DNA of 33,932 nt from an uncultured beta proteobacterium (GCA_903826775.1 CAIKFU010000089.1:1-33932), one strand, 5' to 3'; counted from the first letter of the stretch, positions 18,056 to 25,998 are shown. Numbers and translations are program-made. Notes: a model not told the origin generated them from the sequence alone.

Positions 18056-18076
18056 ATTCCCAAGATCTTCGGGAAT
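18056..18076. repeat. near-perfect 21-base palindrome upstream of the CBS gene
   Basis: The arms ATTCCC (18056-18061) and GGGAAT (18071-18076) are perfect inverted repeats and the centre holds AAGATCTT, itself a palindrome set one base off-centre. No T-tract follows on either strand, so it is not a standard terminator. It lies 39 bases before the CBS-gene start and could be an operator or an mRNA leader hairpin. Confidence 0.6.
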
Positions 18077-18095
18077 CAAGCCCTTAGAGCGTGGA

Positions 18096-18126
18096 TTTAT
18101 ACCGCACAAACCCTAATTTAGATCAA
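18096..18126 (-). promoter_or_regulatory. weak candidate promoter for the CBS-domain gene
   Basis: On the minus strand TTGATC (18121-18126) and TATAAA (18096-18101) are separated by 19 bases, longer than the ideal 17. The -35-like box overlaps the YihY stop codon. If used, transcription would start just before the palindrome at 18056-18076, putting that palindrome in the operator or leader position. Confidence 0.28.
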
Positions 18127-19007
18127 CGAAAAATTGCCATCTTGGTAAAACCAGCGCGAATTAACGGCAAATTCGCTACCAAAACTGCACCTGCCAAGGT
18201 GACCCACCAAGTCAAATAAACCCAAATTAACGCTAACGGCAGAATGGCAAAAGTGCCATATACAGTCTTATAAAAAGGCACTTTGGTTAAAAAAACGCCA
18301 AAGCCAAATTTCATCAACTCAAAAGCCAATGCAGCGCACAAAGCCCCGAGAAACGCATCGCGAAATTTTACTTTTGCATAAGGGAGAACCTTGTAGACCA
18401 CCGAATAAACTGCAATCGCAAGGAATACAGGCAATAAAGTGGCAAAAATTTCAAGATCAAGCGGTAGCGATTCAGTTAATCCCTCAGCAGCACTTAAGAG
18501 TCGACCGCTAAGATATGTTCCAAAACCAAGCAGCACAGGCCCCAAAATGGTAACCGCCGAGTAAATAGCCAATCGCTTTATAAAAGGACGACGTTCTTGG
18601 ACTTGAAAAATTTCATTAAAAGCCCTCTCAATAACGGCCATTGCCAAAATAGTGGTCACCAATAAACCCAAAAGGCCAACCAGGGTCAATCCCTGTGCTT
18701 TTGAAGAAAATTGATTCAAATAAATAAACAACTGCTGATTGATGCCGCCCGGCATATAGGTATCCAATAACCAAGACTGAAATGCATTTTTAATCTGGAT
18801 TACGGCGGGCAGATAACTTATAAGTATCGAAGCCACGGTTATCATTGGCACCAAAGAAAGCGTCGTAGTAAACGCCAAACTTGCAGCCACTTGGTTTAAG
18901 TTCTGATCACGGTTGCGATGCCAAAGCTCGCGAGCCAAAGAAAGCCATAATTGGGGGTAAAGATAACGACGCATCACCTTATCATAAGAGATAAAAGAGG
19001 ATTCCAT
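18123..19007 (-). CDS. YihY/BrkB-family inner-membrane protein
   Basis: A 294-residue protein with about six membrane segments. NQVAASLAFTTTLSLVPM near residue 40 and the C-terminal PLALIWVYLTWWVTLAGAVL are typical of the YihY family, once wrongly called RNase BN. The molecular role is not established. The ATG at 19007 shares bases with the ATG of the divergent WrbA-like gene; an ATG at 18974 (MRRYLYPQLW) is an alternative that fits the shorter N-termini of many homologues. With either start the promoter must lie inside the neighbouring gene. Confidence 0.9.
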   Translation of the reverse strand: MESSFISYDKVMRRYLYPQLWLSLARELWHRNRDQNLNQVAASLAFTTTLSLVPMITVASILISYLPAVIQIKNAFQSWLLDTYMPGGINQQLFIYLNQFSSKAQGLTLVGLLGLLVTTILAMAVIERAFNEIFQVQERRPFIKRLAIYSAVTILGPVLLGFGTYLSGRLLSAAEGLTESLPLDLEIFATLLPVFLAIAVYSVVYKVLPYAKVKFRDAFLGALCAALAFELMKFGFGVFLTKVPFYKTVYGTFAILPLALIWVYLTWWVTLAGAVLVANLPLIRAGFTKMAIFR

Positions 19008-19614
19008 GAACCAATCCGATATTCTAGTGCTGTACTACTCCCGATCCGGGGCAACTCGCGATCTTGCACGACTCATAGCAGAAGGAATAGAGAGTATTCC
19101 TGGTGCGAATGCGCGCCTTAGGACCGTACCTTCTATATCAACGGTTTGCGAATCAACTGAGTCAGCAGTGCCCAAAGATGGATCCCCGTACGCAGAATAC
19201 AAAGACCTCCAAGAATGCATTGGTCTTGCCTTGGGCTCCCCAACCCGTTTTGGGAATATGGCAGCGCCAATGAAGTATTTTTGGGACGGAAGTACATCTG
19301 AATGGTTGAGCGGGGCACTTGCCGGAAAGCCCGCTTGCGTCTTCACAAGCACAGGAAGCATGCACGGCGGACAAGAGAGCACCTTACTCACTATGATGAT
19401 CCCGCTATTCCACCACGGCATGATATTAATGGGCCTTCCTTATAGCGAACCGGATCTCATGACATCCGTCACTGGTGGAAGCCCGTATGGCGCCACTCAT
19501 TTATCCCATGCCAATGGACAAGCACCAATCAGCGCTGAAGAACGACGGCTTGCCATAACTCAAGGCAGAAGATTGGCGGAAACCGCTATGCGCTTAAGAC
19601 ATCAAAATGTTTAA
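19006..19614 (+). CDS. WrbA-like NAD(P)H:quinone oxidoreductase
   Basis: A 202-residue flavodoxin-fold protein. The FMN phosphate loop YYSRSGATRDLA is at about 10-21; GSPTRFGNMAAPMKYFWD and FTSTGSMHGGQESTLL are the other flavin-contact motifs of WrbA. These enzymes reduce quinones by two electrons and limit oxidative stress. A good ribosome-binding site (AAGAGG, 5 bases before the ATG) supports the start. It overlaps the next gene by 8 bases, and WrbA next to a DUF2069 gene is a recurrent pair in betaproteobacteria. Confidence 0.93.
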   Translation: MNQSDILVLYYSRSGATRDLARLIAEGIESIPGANARLRTVPSISTVCESTESAVPKDGSPYAEYKDLQECIGLALGSPTRFGNMAAPMKYFWDGSTSEWLSGALAGKPACVFTSTGSMHGGQESTLLTMMIPLFHHGMILMGLPYSEPDLMTSVTGGSPYGATHLSHANGQAPISAEERRLAITQGRRLAETAMRLRHQNV

Positions 19615-20002
19615 AACCCTTCTAAATATGAATCGATACCGGCTTATTGCTGCTGCAGCCAGTATCGATCTATTCATTTTATGCATTTGCTGGGAATGGT
19701 TTCTCTCGCCTTTGCGTCCGGGAGGTTCTTGGTTGATTCTAAAGTCCCTACCTTTGCTCTTTGCTATACCGGGAATCTGGAAAGGCAAGGTATACACAAT
19801 GCAGTGGGCATCTATGCTCATATTGGTTTACATGACCGAGGGCCTGGTTCGCATCACTGAAACGGGGATCAATTTTTGGTTAGCTTTACTAGAAACCCTT
19901 TTTTCAACAATCGTATTTGTATGTTTATTAGTCTATTTAAAACCTATTAAAGACAAAGCAAAAAAACTTGCAAACCAACCAACGCAAAATACGCCTTCTT
20001 GA
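19607..20002 (+). CDS. DUF2069 family membrane protein
   Basis: A 131-residue protein with about four hydrophobic segments (near 15-30, 43-58, 67-80 and 91-110) and a polar, lysine-rich tail. The pattern LPLLFAIPGIWKGKVYTMQW followed by MTEGLVRI is characteristic of DUF2069. Its function is unknown. The ATG at 19607 overlaps the end of the WrbA-like gene, so translation is probably coupled; a second ATG lies at 19628. Confidence 0.85.
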   Translation: MFKTLLNMNRYRLIAAAASIDLFILCICWEWFLSPLRPGGSWLILKSLPLLFAIPGIWKGKVYTMQWASMLILVYMTEGLVRITETGINFWLALLETLFSTIVFVCLLVYLKPIKDKAKKLANQPTQNTPS

Positions 20003-20045
20003 ACCCTTCTCCTAGCTACCAATCTCTTCTTAAAATATTTTCACC

Positions 20046-21461
20046 ATGCCCGAACATCTCATCACCGATTTACAAAATATCCTAGGAATAAATTACGTAC
20101 TCATCAATGAAGACATGATTCCCTATCTTACGGATTGGCGAAAAAAATTTACTGGAAAAGCCTTAGCTGTTTTACTCCCCAATAGCACAGAGGAAATAGC
20201 GACCATTGTGAAAACCTGCTCCAAAGCAAGCGTATCAATTGTTCCGCAAGGTGGGCATACGGGGTTTTGTGGTGGGGCAACTCCTGATATCAGCGGCAAG
20301 CAAGTCATTCTGAATTTAAAGCGAATGAATCAAGTTAGGCAAATCGACGTTGAAAACCAAACCATCACGATAGAAGCCGGGTGCATATTACAGTCCGTAC
20401 AGGAAATAGCTGCCCAGCAAGGATTTCTTTTTCCATTAAGTTTAGGCGCAGAAGGTAGCTGCATGATTGGCGGCAATCTTGCAACCAATGCAGGCGGAAC
20501 GAATGTTTTGCGATATGGAAATACTCGCGATCTGTGTCTTGGGCTTGAAGTTGTTACTGCTCAAGGCGAAATCTGGGACGGCTTAAAAGGCCTTCGCAAA
20601 GACAACACTGGTTATGACTTGCGGGGTTTATTCATTGGTTCTGAAGGCACACTTGGAATCATTACGGCGGCAGTCATGAAACTCTACCCATTACCAATAT
20701 CGCAATGGACTACGTTAATAGCCGCCTCCGATATTCCGTCAACAATCGCAATACTGAATCTCTTTCAAAAGCGAGCCACCTCCCTACTTACAGGTTTTGA
20801 GATGATGACCCACGAATCGCTCAAACTCACTGTAAAACATTTCCCAAAAATGGCCAACCCATTAAAAAATGACCCTCCTTTCACAATTTTGGTTGAGTTA
20901 TCCGATCATGAGAGCGAAGATCATGTTAGAAAACTATTGGAGGATATTTTGGCGCAGGCCTTTGATGATGGGCTGGTGTCGGATGCCGTAATCGCCACCA
21001 ACCTTTCACAGGCAAATACCTTCTGGCAAATGCGTGAGCACCTCACCCTTGCTCAAGCCCAAGAAGGCGCAAACCTTAAGCACGACATTACGATTCCACT
21101 TTCAGCTTTAAGTGCTTTCATCCTAGAAACGGATGCTCTTGTCAAAAAACACTATCCGGGAGCCCGCATCCTCAATTTTGGACATTTAGGCGATGGGAAT
21201 CTTCACTACAACATCGCCCCGCCTGAGGGGGTTGATTATTTAGCATTTAACATGAATAACGAAAAAGCAATCCATGACCTCATTTATGAGCAAGTTGAGC
21301 ACTTTGGGGGGTCTATTTCAGCAGAGCATGGTATTGGTCAATTAAAGCTCGCCGACCTTAGAAATCACAAGGGAGCTGTCGCCCATGAACTAATGAAGGC
21401 CATAAAGCAGGCTTTAGACCCAAAAAATACCTTAAATCCGAATAAAGTCGTGTCAATTTAA
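20046..21461 (+). CDS. FAD-linked 2-hydroxyacid dehydrogenase (GlcD / D-2-hydroxyglutarate dehydrogenase type)
   Basis: A 471-residue flavoprotein with an N-terminal FAD-binding PCMH domain (PQGGHTGFCGGATPD, SLGAEGSCMIGGNLATNAGG) and a C-terminal FAD-oxidase domain. LRKDNTGYDLRGLFIGSEG and the metal/substrate histidines in GHLGDGNLHYN and SAEHGIGQLK are typical of D-lactate, D-2-hydroxyglutarate and glycolate dehydrogenases. The exact substrate cannot be set. It lies 43 bases after the DUF2069 gene, and partner subunits GlcE and GlcF are absent, which favours a single-subunit enzyme. Confidence 0.93.
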   Translation: MPEHLITDLQNILGINYVLINEDMIPYLTDWRKKFTGKALAVLLPNSTEEIATIVKTCSKASVSIVPQGGHTGFCGGATPDISGKQVILNLKRMNQVRQIDVENQTITIEAGCILQSVQEIAAQQGFLFPLSLGAEGSCMIGGNLATNAGGTNVLRYGNTRDLCLGLEVVTAQGEIWDGLKGLRKDNTGYDLRGLFIGSEGTLGIITAAVMKLYPLPISQWTTLIAASDIPSTIAILNLFQKRATSLLTGFEMMTHESLKLTVKHFPKMANPLKNDPPFTILVELSDHESEDHVRKLLEDILAQAFDDGLVSDAVIATNLSQANTFWQMREHLTLAQAQEGANLKHDITIPLSALSAFILETDALVKKHYPGARILNFGHLGDGNLHYNIAPPEGVDYLAFNMNNEKAIHDLIYEQVEHFGGSISAEHGIGQLKLADLRNHKGAVAHELMKAIKQALDPKNTLNPNKVVSI

Positions 21462-21489
21462 TTACTTTCTTGTCATCTTGATGCCTTAT

Positions 21490-21511
21490 CCATGCGTTAT
21501 TTGGGGCATGG
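21490..21511 (+). promoter_or_regulatory. hairpin touching the ribosome-binding site of the 62-residue gene
   Basis: CCATGC (21490-21495) and GCATGG (21506-21511) form a perfect 6-bp stem with a 10-base loop. The last two G bases of the stem are the first two of the strong GGAGGTG ribosome-binding site, so the fold could partly hide it. This could be chance. Confidence 0.35.
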
Positions 21512-21520
21512 AGGTGTCAA

Positions 21521-21709
21521 ATGTCTACAAGACTTAAACGTTGGGCCCGCGCAATTCAATTAACCGAACCGTCTTCCAAGACCGATCCGGAAACTGCAAT
21601 CAGCTTCTTAGATAGCAAATATCGAGATATTGCTTGGCGATATATACGGATTCTAGGATTTGAAAGAACCATCAATTTCATGGCTAGCAACAACTTTCAT
21701 CCTGAATAA
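21521..21709 (+). CDS. small protein of unknown function (62 residues)
   Basis: I do not recognise the family. Coding is supported by a strong ribosome-binding site (GGAGGTG, 4 bases before the ATG at 21521) and a plausible composition: a basic start (MSTRLKRWARAIQL), an acidic middle (DPETAISFLDSKYRDIAW) and an aromatic/basic end. There is no signal peptide, membrane segment or cysteine. It follows the FAD dehydrogenase by 59 bases in the same direction and converges on the hydrolase gene at 21791. The 81 bases between them (21710-21790) show no clear terminator. Confidence 0.65.
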   Translation: MSTRLKRWARAIQLTEPSSKTDPETAISFLDSKYRDIAWRYIRILGFERTINFMASNNFHPE

Positions 21710-21790
21710 TCATGTGCAATAACCTCCTTAACCCATTGATTTATAAATAGGTTTTTATATCTAAAGCTATTTGCAATTGCTGGTGATTTT

Positions 21791-22687
21791 TTATTTAAAA
21801 AAGTTTAACGCTTGTTCAACCAATTCCTGCGGACGTTCCTCAGGAATATAGTGCCCACAATCCAACGATTGCCCGCTGACCTCAGTTGCTACCCGAGACC
21901 AATCATCCAGCGGTTTGAAGCACTTGTTTACGAGTCCATGCTCGCCCCATAAGACCCGGATAGGCATTGGAATTCTCTTCTTAGCAATAAGATCCGCTCT
22001 ATCATGCTCAAGATCAATCGATGCAGAGGCCCGATAATCCTCGCACATAGCATGAAGAGTTTTTGGATCTTGCACCCCGGACAAGTATTCTGACCAGCAG
22101 GCAGGATCAAAAATCGAAAGTCCCGCATATCTACCACCCATGTGGTTTTTGATCCAAAATTCAGGATCCGCTCCAATCAATTTTTCAGGAATAGGCTCTG
22201 GTTGGATCAAAAAAAACCAATGCCAATACCCTTTGGCAAACTCCATATTGGTTTTCTCGTACATGGTCAACGTAGGGGAAACATCTAAAACCATTAAGCG
22301 CTTTACGTTTTCCGGATAATCGGCAGCCAAACGGTGTGCAACCCTCCCGCCGCGATCATGGCCAATCAGAAAAAACGATTCATGACCAAAATTTTTCATT
22401 ACCATTAATTGATCTTTAGCCATCGCTTTTTTAGAATAGGTGGAATGGTCTGTTTTACCGTAAGGCTTGGACGAAGCCCCGTACCCCCTCAAATCGGCTG
22501 CAACGACAAAGAAATGTTTCTGCAATTCAGGGGCCACTCTATGCCATATGGCTTTTGATTGAGGAAAGCCATGAAGCAATAACAGTGCAGGACCTTGACC
22601 GCCATACTGACAATCAATTTCAATTTTTCCGTCCTCTGACTCTATGGCAACAGTCTGTTGCTGAAATCCCGGAATCAAAAATGCCAT
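21791..22687 (-). CDS. alpha/beta hydrolase, fluoroacetate dehalogenase-like
   Basis: A 298-residue hydrolase whose active-site set matches fluoroacetate dehalogenase (Rhodopseudomonas RPA1163 and Burkholderia FAc-DEX) at nearly the same numbering. Nucleophile D111 lies in GHDRGGR, with carboxylate-binding R112 and R115; D135 and H279 complete the triad; the halide pocket would be H156, W157 (WHWFF) and Y218. HGFPQ near 40 is the oxyanion motif. Family members release fluoride or chloride from haloacetates, giving glycolate. Homologues acting on other esters or epoxides exist, so the true substrate is unproven. It is the last gene of the four-gene unit, 24 bases after the dehydrogenase-like gene. 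No signal peptide is seen; it should be cytoplasmic. Confidence 0.88.
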   Translation of the reverse strand: MAFLIPGFQQQTVAIESEDGKIEIDCQYGGQGPALLLLHGFPQSKAIWHRVAPELQKHFFVVAADLRGYGASSKPYGKTDHSTYSKKAMAKDQLMVMKNFGHESFFLIGHDRGGRVAHRLAADYPENVKRLMVLDVSPTLTMYEKTNMEFAKGYWHWFFLIQPEPIPEKLIGADPEFWIKNHMGGRYAGLSIFDPACWSEYLSGVQDPKTLHAMCEDYRASASIDLEHDRADLIAKKRIPMPIRVLWGEHGLVNKCFKPLDDWSRVATEVSGQSLDCGHYIPEERPQELVEQALNFFK

Positions 22688-22711
22688 ATAGCTTTACCCT
22701 TGAAAAGCTTC

Positions 22712-23470
22712 TTAATTTAAGTATGCCCCGCCATTGGCATGCATTGTTTGCCCAGTTAAATATCGAGCTCTAGGACCGCACAAGAATTCCACAAGATAGG
22801 CAATCTCATCAGGATCGCCACGTCGACCTATTAGGGTTTTATTTTTAGAATGGTGTTCTGGAATACCAGAACCGGCAGAATCTCCTCGGACAGTATCGAT
22901 CAGACCCGGAACGACGCAATTTACCGTAATACCATCGGCACTTAAATCATGAGCAAGAGCGCGAGTTAACCCAACCAAGCCAGACTTGGCAGCAAGAACA
23001 TGCGCACGTTCTTTTGACCCAGTATGAGCTGACATTCCACCAATATTGATAATGGTGGCCATATCCGATTTACGTAAATAAGGCAGGGCAGCGTGAGAGC
23101 AAAGGTATGCCCCATCCAAAATACAGCCAATTACCTCACGCCACTCTTGCCATTCCAGGCTATCAAAAGAAGAATGCCTTCTAACGGCGGCATTGTTAAC
23201 CAGCATATCAATACGTCCAAAGTGCTCTGCTGTTGCATCAATCAACTTTTTCGCACCTTCGGGCTGGCTCACATCAGCTAGGCATACGATTGCATCGCTG
23301 CCAACTGCTCGAATTTCGCTAGCTACAGCATTAGCATCGTCGATTGAAGATCGCGTATTGACTACAATCGACGCGCCTTCTTCCGCCAAAACCAATGCAA
23401 TTGCCCTGCCAATATTGCGTGAAGAACCGGTTACTATTGCCACTCGCCCTTGCAACTTTTTATTATTCAT
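22712..23470 (-). CDS. short-chain dehydrogenase-like protein lacking catalytic Ser and Tyr
   Basis: A 252-residue Rossmann protein of the SDR superfamily. The nucleotide-binding motif TGSSRNIGRA (14-23), the acidic turn AD at 65-66, NNAA at 92-95 and the C-terminal PGLIDT are intact. In the YxxxK motif the lysine is K162, but residue 158 is Val (RAHVLAAKSG), and the usual catalytic Ser position (about 145) is Gly (INIGGMSAH). Normal SDR reduction needs Ser and Tyr, so the chemistry may differ or the protein may be non-catalytic. The rest of the fold is not decayed, which argues against a pseudogene. It starts 2 bases after the MmgE/PrpD stop. Generic databases would probably call it a 3-oxoacyl-ACP reductase; I would not. 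Confidence 0.88.
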   Translation of the reverse strand: MNNKKLQGRVAIVTGSSRNIGRAIALVLAEEGASIVVNTRSSIDDANAVASEIRAVGSDAIVCLADVSQPEGAKKLIDATAEHFGRIDMLVNNAAVRRHSSFDSLEWQEWREVIGCILDGAYLCSHAALPYLRKSDMATIINIGGMSAHTGSKERAHVLAAKSGLVGLTRALAHDLSADGITVNCVVPGLIDTVRGDSAGSGIPEHHSKNKTLIGRRGDPDEIAYLVEFLCGPRARYLTGQTMHANGGAYLN

Positions 23471-23472
23471 GT

Positions 23473-24843
23473 TTACTGGCCCAAAATGCTGATATCCACT
23501 ATTCCAGAGGTGCGCAAACCACGTAGCGTAGAAAGCGCTTCGTGAGACTGCCTATCTCCCCATCCACCATAACGACAATTTGCCAAAAACTTTTCCTCAA
23601 GAGATGGAATCGACATAGGGTCATCGCGACCTCCGCGGAAATGGCCTTGACTAACCTCAAGAACTTCCCCGCTTTTTAAAATAACCCGAACATGCCCCGT
23701 AAAACGATTGGGATAAGGATTCTCGGGATCGACAATATAACTTACTTTAGCAGCTAAATCTTTTACCAAAGGATCTTGAACGACCGATTCCTCGTAATCA
23801 TTCAAGCCAGCATCATTTCGCAACATACCAACTGCAATAGCATAGGGAATGCTAAATTTAGCCGCATATCCATTCGGAGGGCTCTGCTTTAATCCCAAGG
23901 GTTCCCAGAGCCGATGAACTATACCTTCAGCCGTTTTGCATTGAATTGACAGTATTTCATTTACATCCAACCCCTCTGCAACTAGTTTTCTAGCGCAATC
24001 GATGTAAGGGTGAGCCATTGTGCCGCAAGCATATGGTTTAAAAGCCATGTCTGAAGATAGCCACTGCTGACCAACACCGTCAATCATCTGCGAAAAATCA
24101 GATGCCGCTACATTGGCAAAAGCATGGAAAAAACCGTGGTCCCCTTCAAATAAGGTACGCGGTCCAGTAAAACCCTCTTGAGCCATGCGTGCAGCACGAT
24201 AACCGGATTGCGCAGCCCAACCAGGGTGCATCCGTTTGGTCCAAGTTCCTTCGGCTAAATATTCAATAATTCCAGAAGCCATACTTCCGGCAATACCTAC
24301 AGCATTTACCCATTGAACCTTATTTAACCCCAGCGCTGTTGCAGCTGCCGCTGCTGCTCCAATAGCACCAAAAACAGCTGTTGGATGAAAGCCTGCCTTA
24401 TGTACCAATTTTGGAGCAACAGTACAAAGACGGCACATCAACTCCGCCCCTACTGAAATTCCTCTAGTCATATCGGATCCAGATAGCCGATGTCTTTCTG
24501 CTGTAGCCAATACAACCGGGATAATTACTGCACCAGCATGAATTGGTCCACCCTCATAGGTATCGTCATAATCCTCGCCATGAGTGGCAGTGCCATTAAT
24601 TAAGGTGGCCGCCGCAACATTCGATTTGCCCTCATGACCAATAACGACGCAATCGCCCGGCTCAAAACTCGCTCGCAATATTGCCTGTACATAATCCGTA
24701 TTTCTGGCTGCTACGCATAAGCCTGCCACATCGATCAATAATGAATCGCACAGCACTTCCATCGAATGAGGAATTTTTTCTGGCATGTCAGAAAATGCTT
24801 TTGCCAATTTTTCTGAAATCGATATAGCGGGAAGATTCTTCAT
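23473..24843 (-). CDS. MmgE/PrpD family protein
   Basis: A 456-residue protein of the family that includes 2-methylcitrate dehydratase, cis-aconitate decarboxylase and iminodisuccinate epimerase. Family features are DVAGLCVAARN, ATLINGTATHGEDYDDTYEGGPIHAGAVIIP (given here as two adjoining stretches split at EDY), GFHPTAVFGAIGAAAAAA, and KRMHPGWAAQSGYRA. Length is typical (about 450). It should act on a di- or tricarboxylic acid, but the reaction cannot be fixed. No methylcitrate synthase or PrpB is near, which argues against a propionate pathway. Its ATG directly abuts the stop of the Bug receptor gene, so translation is coupled. Confidence 0.9.
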   Translation of the reverse strand: MKNLPAISISEKLAKAFSDMPEKIPHSMEVLCDSLLIDVAGLCVAARNTDYVQAILRASFEPGDCVVIGHEGKSNVAAATLINGTATHGEDYDDTYEGGPIHAGAVIIPVVLATAERHRLSGSDMTRGISVGAELMCRLCTVAPKLVHKAGFHPTAVFGAIGAAAAAATALGLNKVQWVNAVGIAGSMASGIIEYLAEGTWTKRMHPGWAAQSGYRAARMAQEGFTGPRTLFEGDHGFFHAFANVAASDFSQMIDGVGQQWLSSDMAFKPYACGTMAHPYIDCARKLVAEGLDVNEILSIQCKTAEGIVHRLWEPLGLKQSPPNGYAAKFSIPYAIAVGMLRNDAGLNDYEESVVQDPLVKDLAAKVSYIVDPENPYPNRFTGHVRVILKSGEVLEVSQGHFRGGRDDPMSIPSLEEKFLANCRYGGWGDRQSHEALSTLRGLRTSGIVDISILGQ

Positions 24844-25848
24844 TTACTCTGCCTCAACTTTGCTAATACGAGCAACCTCAGACCAATGCTTCACTTCATC
24901 GACTATATATTTTTCAAATTGACCGGGATTCATTGGCATCACATATATTGCCTGCTCATTTAATTGTTTTAACACATCTGGCTTAGCCAAAATTTTGCCG
25001 ATCTCATGATTTAATTTATCCCTAATGGCATTGGGCAATTTAGGAGGCCCGACAATACCATACCAAGTTAGGCTGTTAAAACCCTCATACCCTAACTCTT
25101 TAAAAGTGGGTACATTCGGTAACAATGCATTGCGTTTATCTCCAGTAATTGCCAGTGCCTTAAATGACCCATTACGAATATGGGGCATCGCTGCAGATAA
25201 GCCAGGAAAAATGACTTGAATTTGACCGCCAATTGAATCAGTAAACGCCTGGCCAATACTTCGATAGGGGACTGCCATACTGGGTACTCCAGAAACCTGC
25301 TTAAACTCCTCCATCAACAGATGATTTAATGTGCCAACCCCAGATGTACCGTAGTCAACTTTCCTGGGGTTTGCTTTCGCATATGCAACAAATTCTTGCA
25401 ACGTATTTACAGGCATGAAACGTGAAACCACCAATATATTTGGGGTTCCACCAATCATGCCTATAGCGGTAAAATCCTTGATGGGGTCATAAATATTCTT
25501 TTTGACAGCTGGATTTGTCCCATGCGTAGCAACATACCCGATCATTAGTGTGTATCCGTCCGGATTCGCTCTTGCAGTCATTTTTGCTGCAATCGCCCCG
25601 CCTGCACCGGCTTGATTATCGATTAAGAATGGTTGCCCAGTAGCTATACGAAGCTGATCTGCAATAATCCTCCCAACAATATCTACCCCACCACCAGGGG
25701 CTTGCGGGGCAATGATTCTAACCGGGTGACCTGGGTAATCGTCCGCAGCAAATACGGTCGGCGCGATCCCAAGGAAAACCAGGATGGAAACAAGGCAGTC
25801 AACTATAAATAATTGGGGTTTTTGGCTTCCGGCTGAGAATAAATTCAT
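24844..25848 (-). CDS. tripartite tricarboxylate transporter receptor (Bug/TctC family)
   Basis: A 334-residue periplasmic solute-binding protein. A hydrophobic signal segment (about 14-30, ending near TVFA) precedes YPGHPVRIIAPQAPGGGVDIVGRI as the conserved start of the mature Bug fold (written here across its first strand and helix); YGTSGVGT and IVGPPKLPNAIRDKLN are further family motifs. Ligands of the family are mostly carboxylates. The membrane partners TctA and TctB are not in the window. The frame stays open upstream to 25905, inside tRNA-Arg, so I use the ATG at 25848, 45 bases after the tRNA. Its ribosome-binding site is poor. It heads the four-gene unit. Confidence 0.92.
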   Translation of the reverse strand: MNLFSAGSQKPQLFIVDCLVSILVFLGIAPTVFAADDYPGHPVRIIAPQAPGGGVDIVGRIIADQLRIATGQPFLIDNQAGAGGAIAAKMTARANPDGYTLMIGYVATHGTNPAVKKNIYDPIKDFTAIGMIGGTPNILVVSRFMPVNTLQEFVAYAKANPRKVDYGTSGVGTLNHLLMEEFKQVSGVPSMAVPYRSIGQAFTDSIGGQIQVIFPGLSAAMPHIRNGSFKALAITGDKRNALLPNVPTFKELGYEGFNSLTWYGIVGPPKLPNAIRDKLNHEIGKILAKPDVLKQLNEQAIYVMPMNPGQFEKYIVDEVKHWSEVARISKVEAE

Positions 25849-25893
25849 TGCCGAATAATAAAGGCAAATAGAGATGGGTGTTTTGCAGGAACT

Positions 25894-25970
25894 TGGTCTG
25901 CCCAACAGGAGTCGAACCTGTGACCTACGGCTTAGAAGGCCGTTGCTCTATCCAGCTGAGCTATGGGCAG
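25894..25970 (-). tRNA. tRNA-Arg (anticodon TCT)
   Basis: A 77-nt cloverleaf with encoded CCA. Acceptor CTGCCCA pairs with TGGGCAG, the anticodon stem is ACGGC/GCCGT with loop CTTCTAA, and the T arm is ACAGG-TTCGACT-CCTGT. Anticodon TCT reads AGA and AGG. It lies 28 bases after tRNA-Pro(TGG) and 45 bases before the Bug receptor gene, with no terminator in between. Confidence 0.97.
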
Positions 25971-25998
25971 ATAGAAACAAGGACTACCAGATAAAAGT

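Noticed and set aside
21684..21713. Minus-strand mini-frame (MIIQDESCC) preceded by a perfect AAGGAGGT
   Set aside because: It is antisense to the end of the 62-residue gene, has only nine codons, and no minus-strand gene nearby that it could lead. The plus-strand sequence resembling the 16S 3' end is probably chance.
21710..25893. Genomic island integrated at tRNA-Arg
   Set aside because: No integrase, no repeat of the tRNA 3' end at the far boundary and no visible composition jump; only the position is suggestive.
25849..25905. Upstream extension of the Bug receptor frame
   Set aside because: It runs into the tRNA-Arg gene and would put 19 residues before the signal peptide; the ATG at 25848 is the sensible start.
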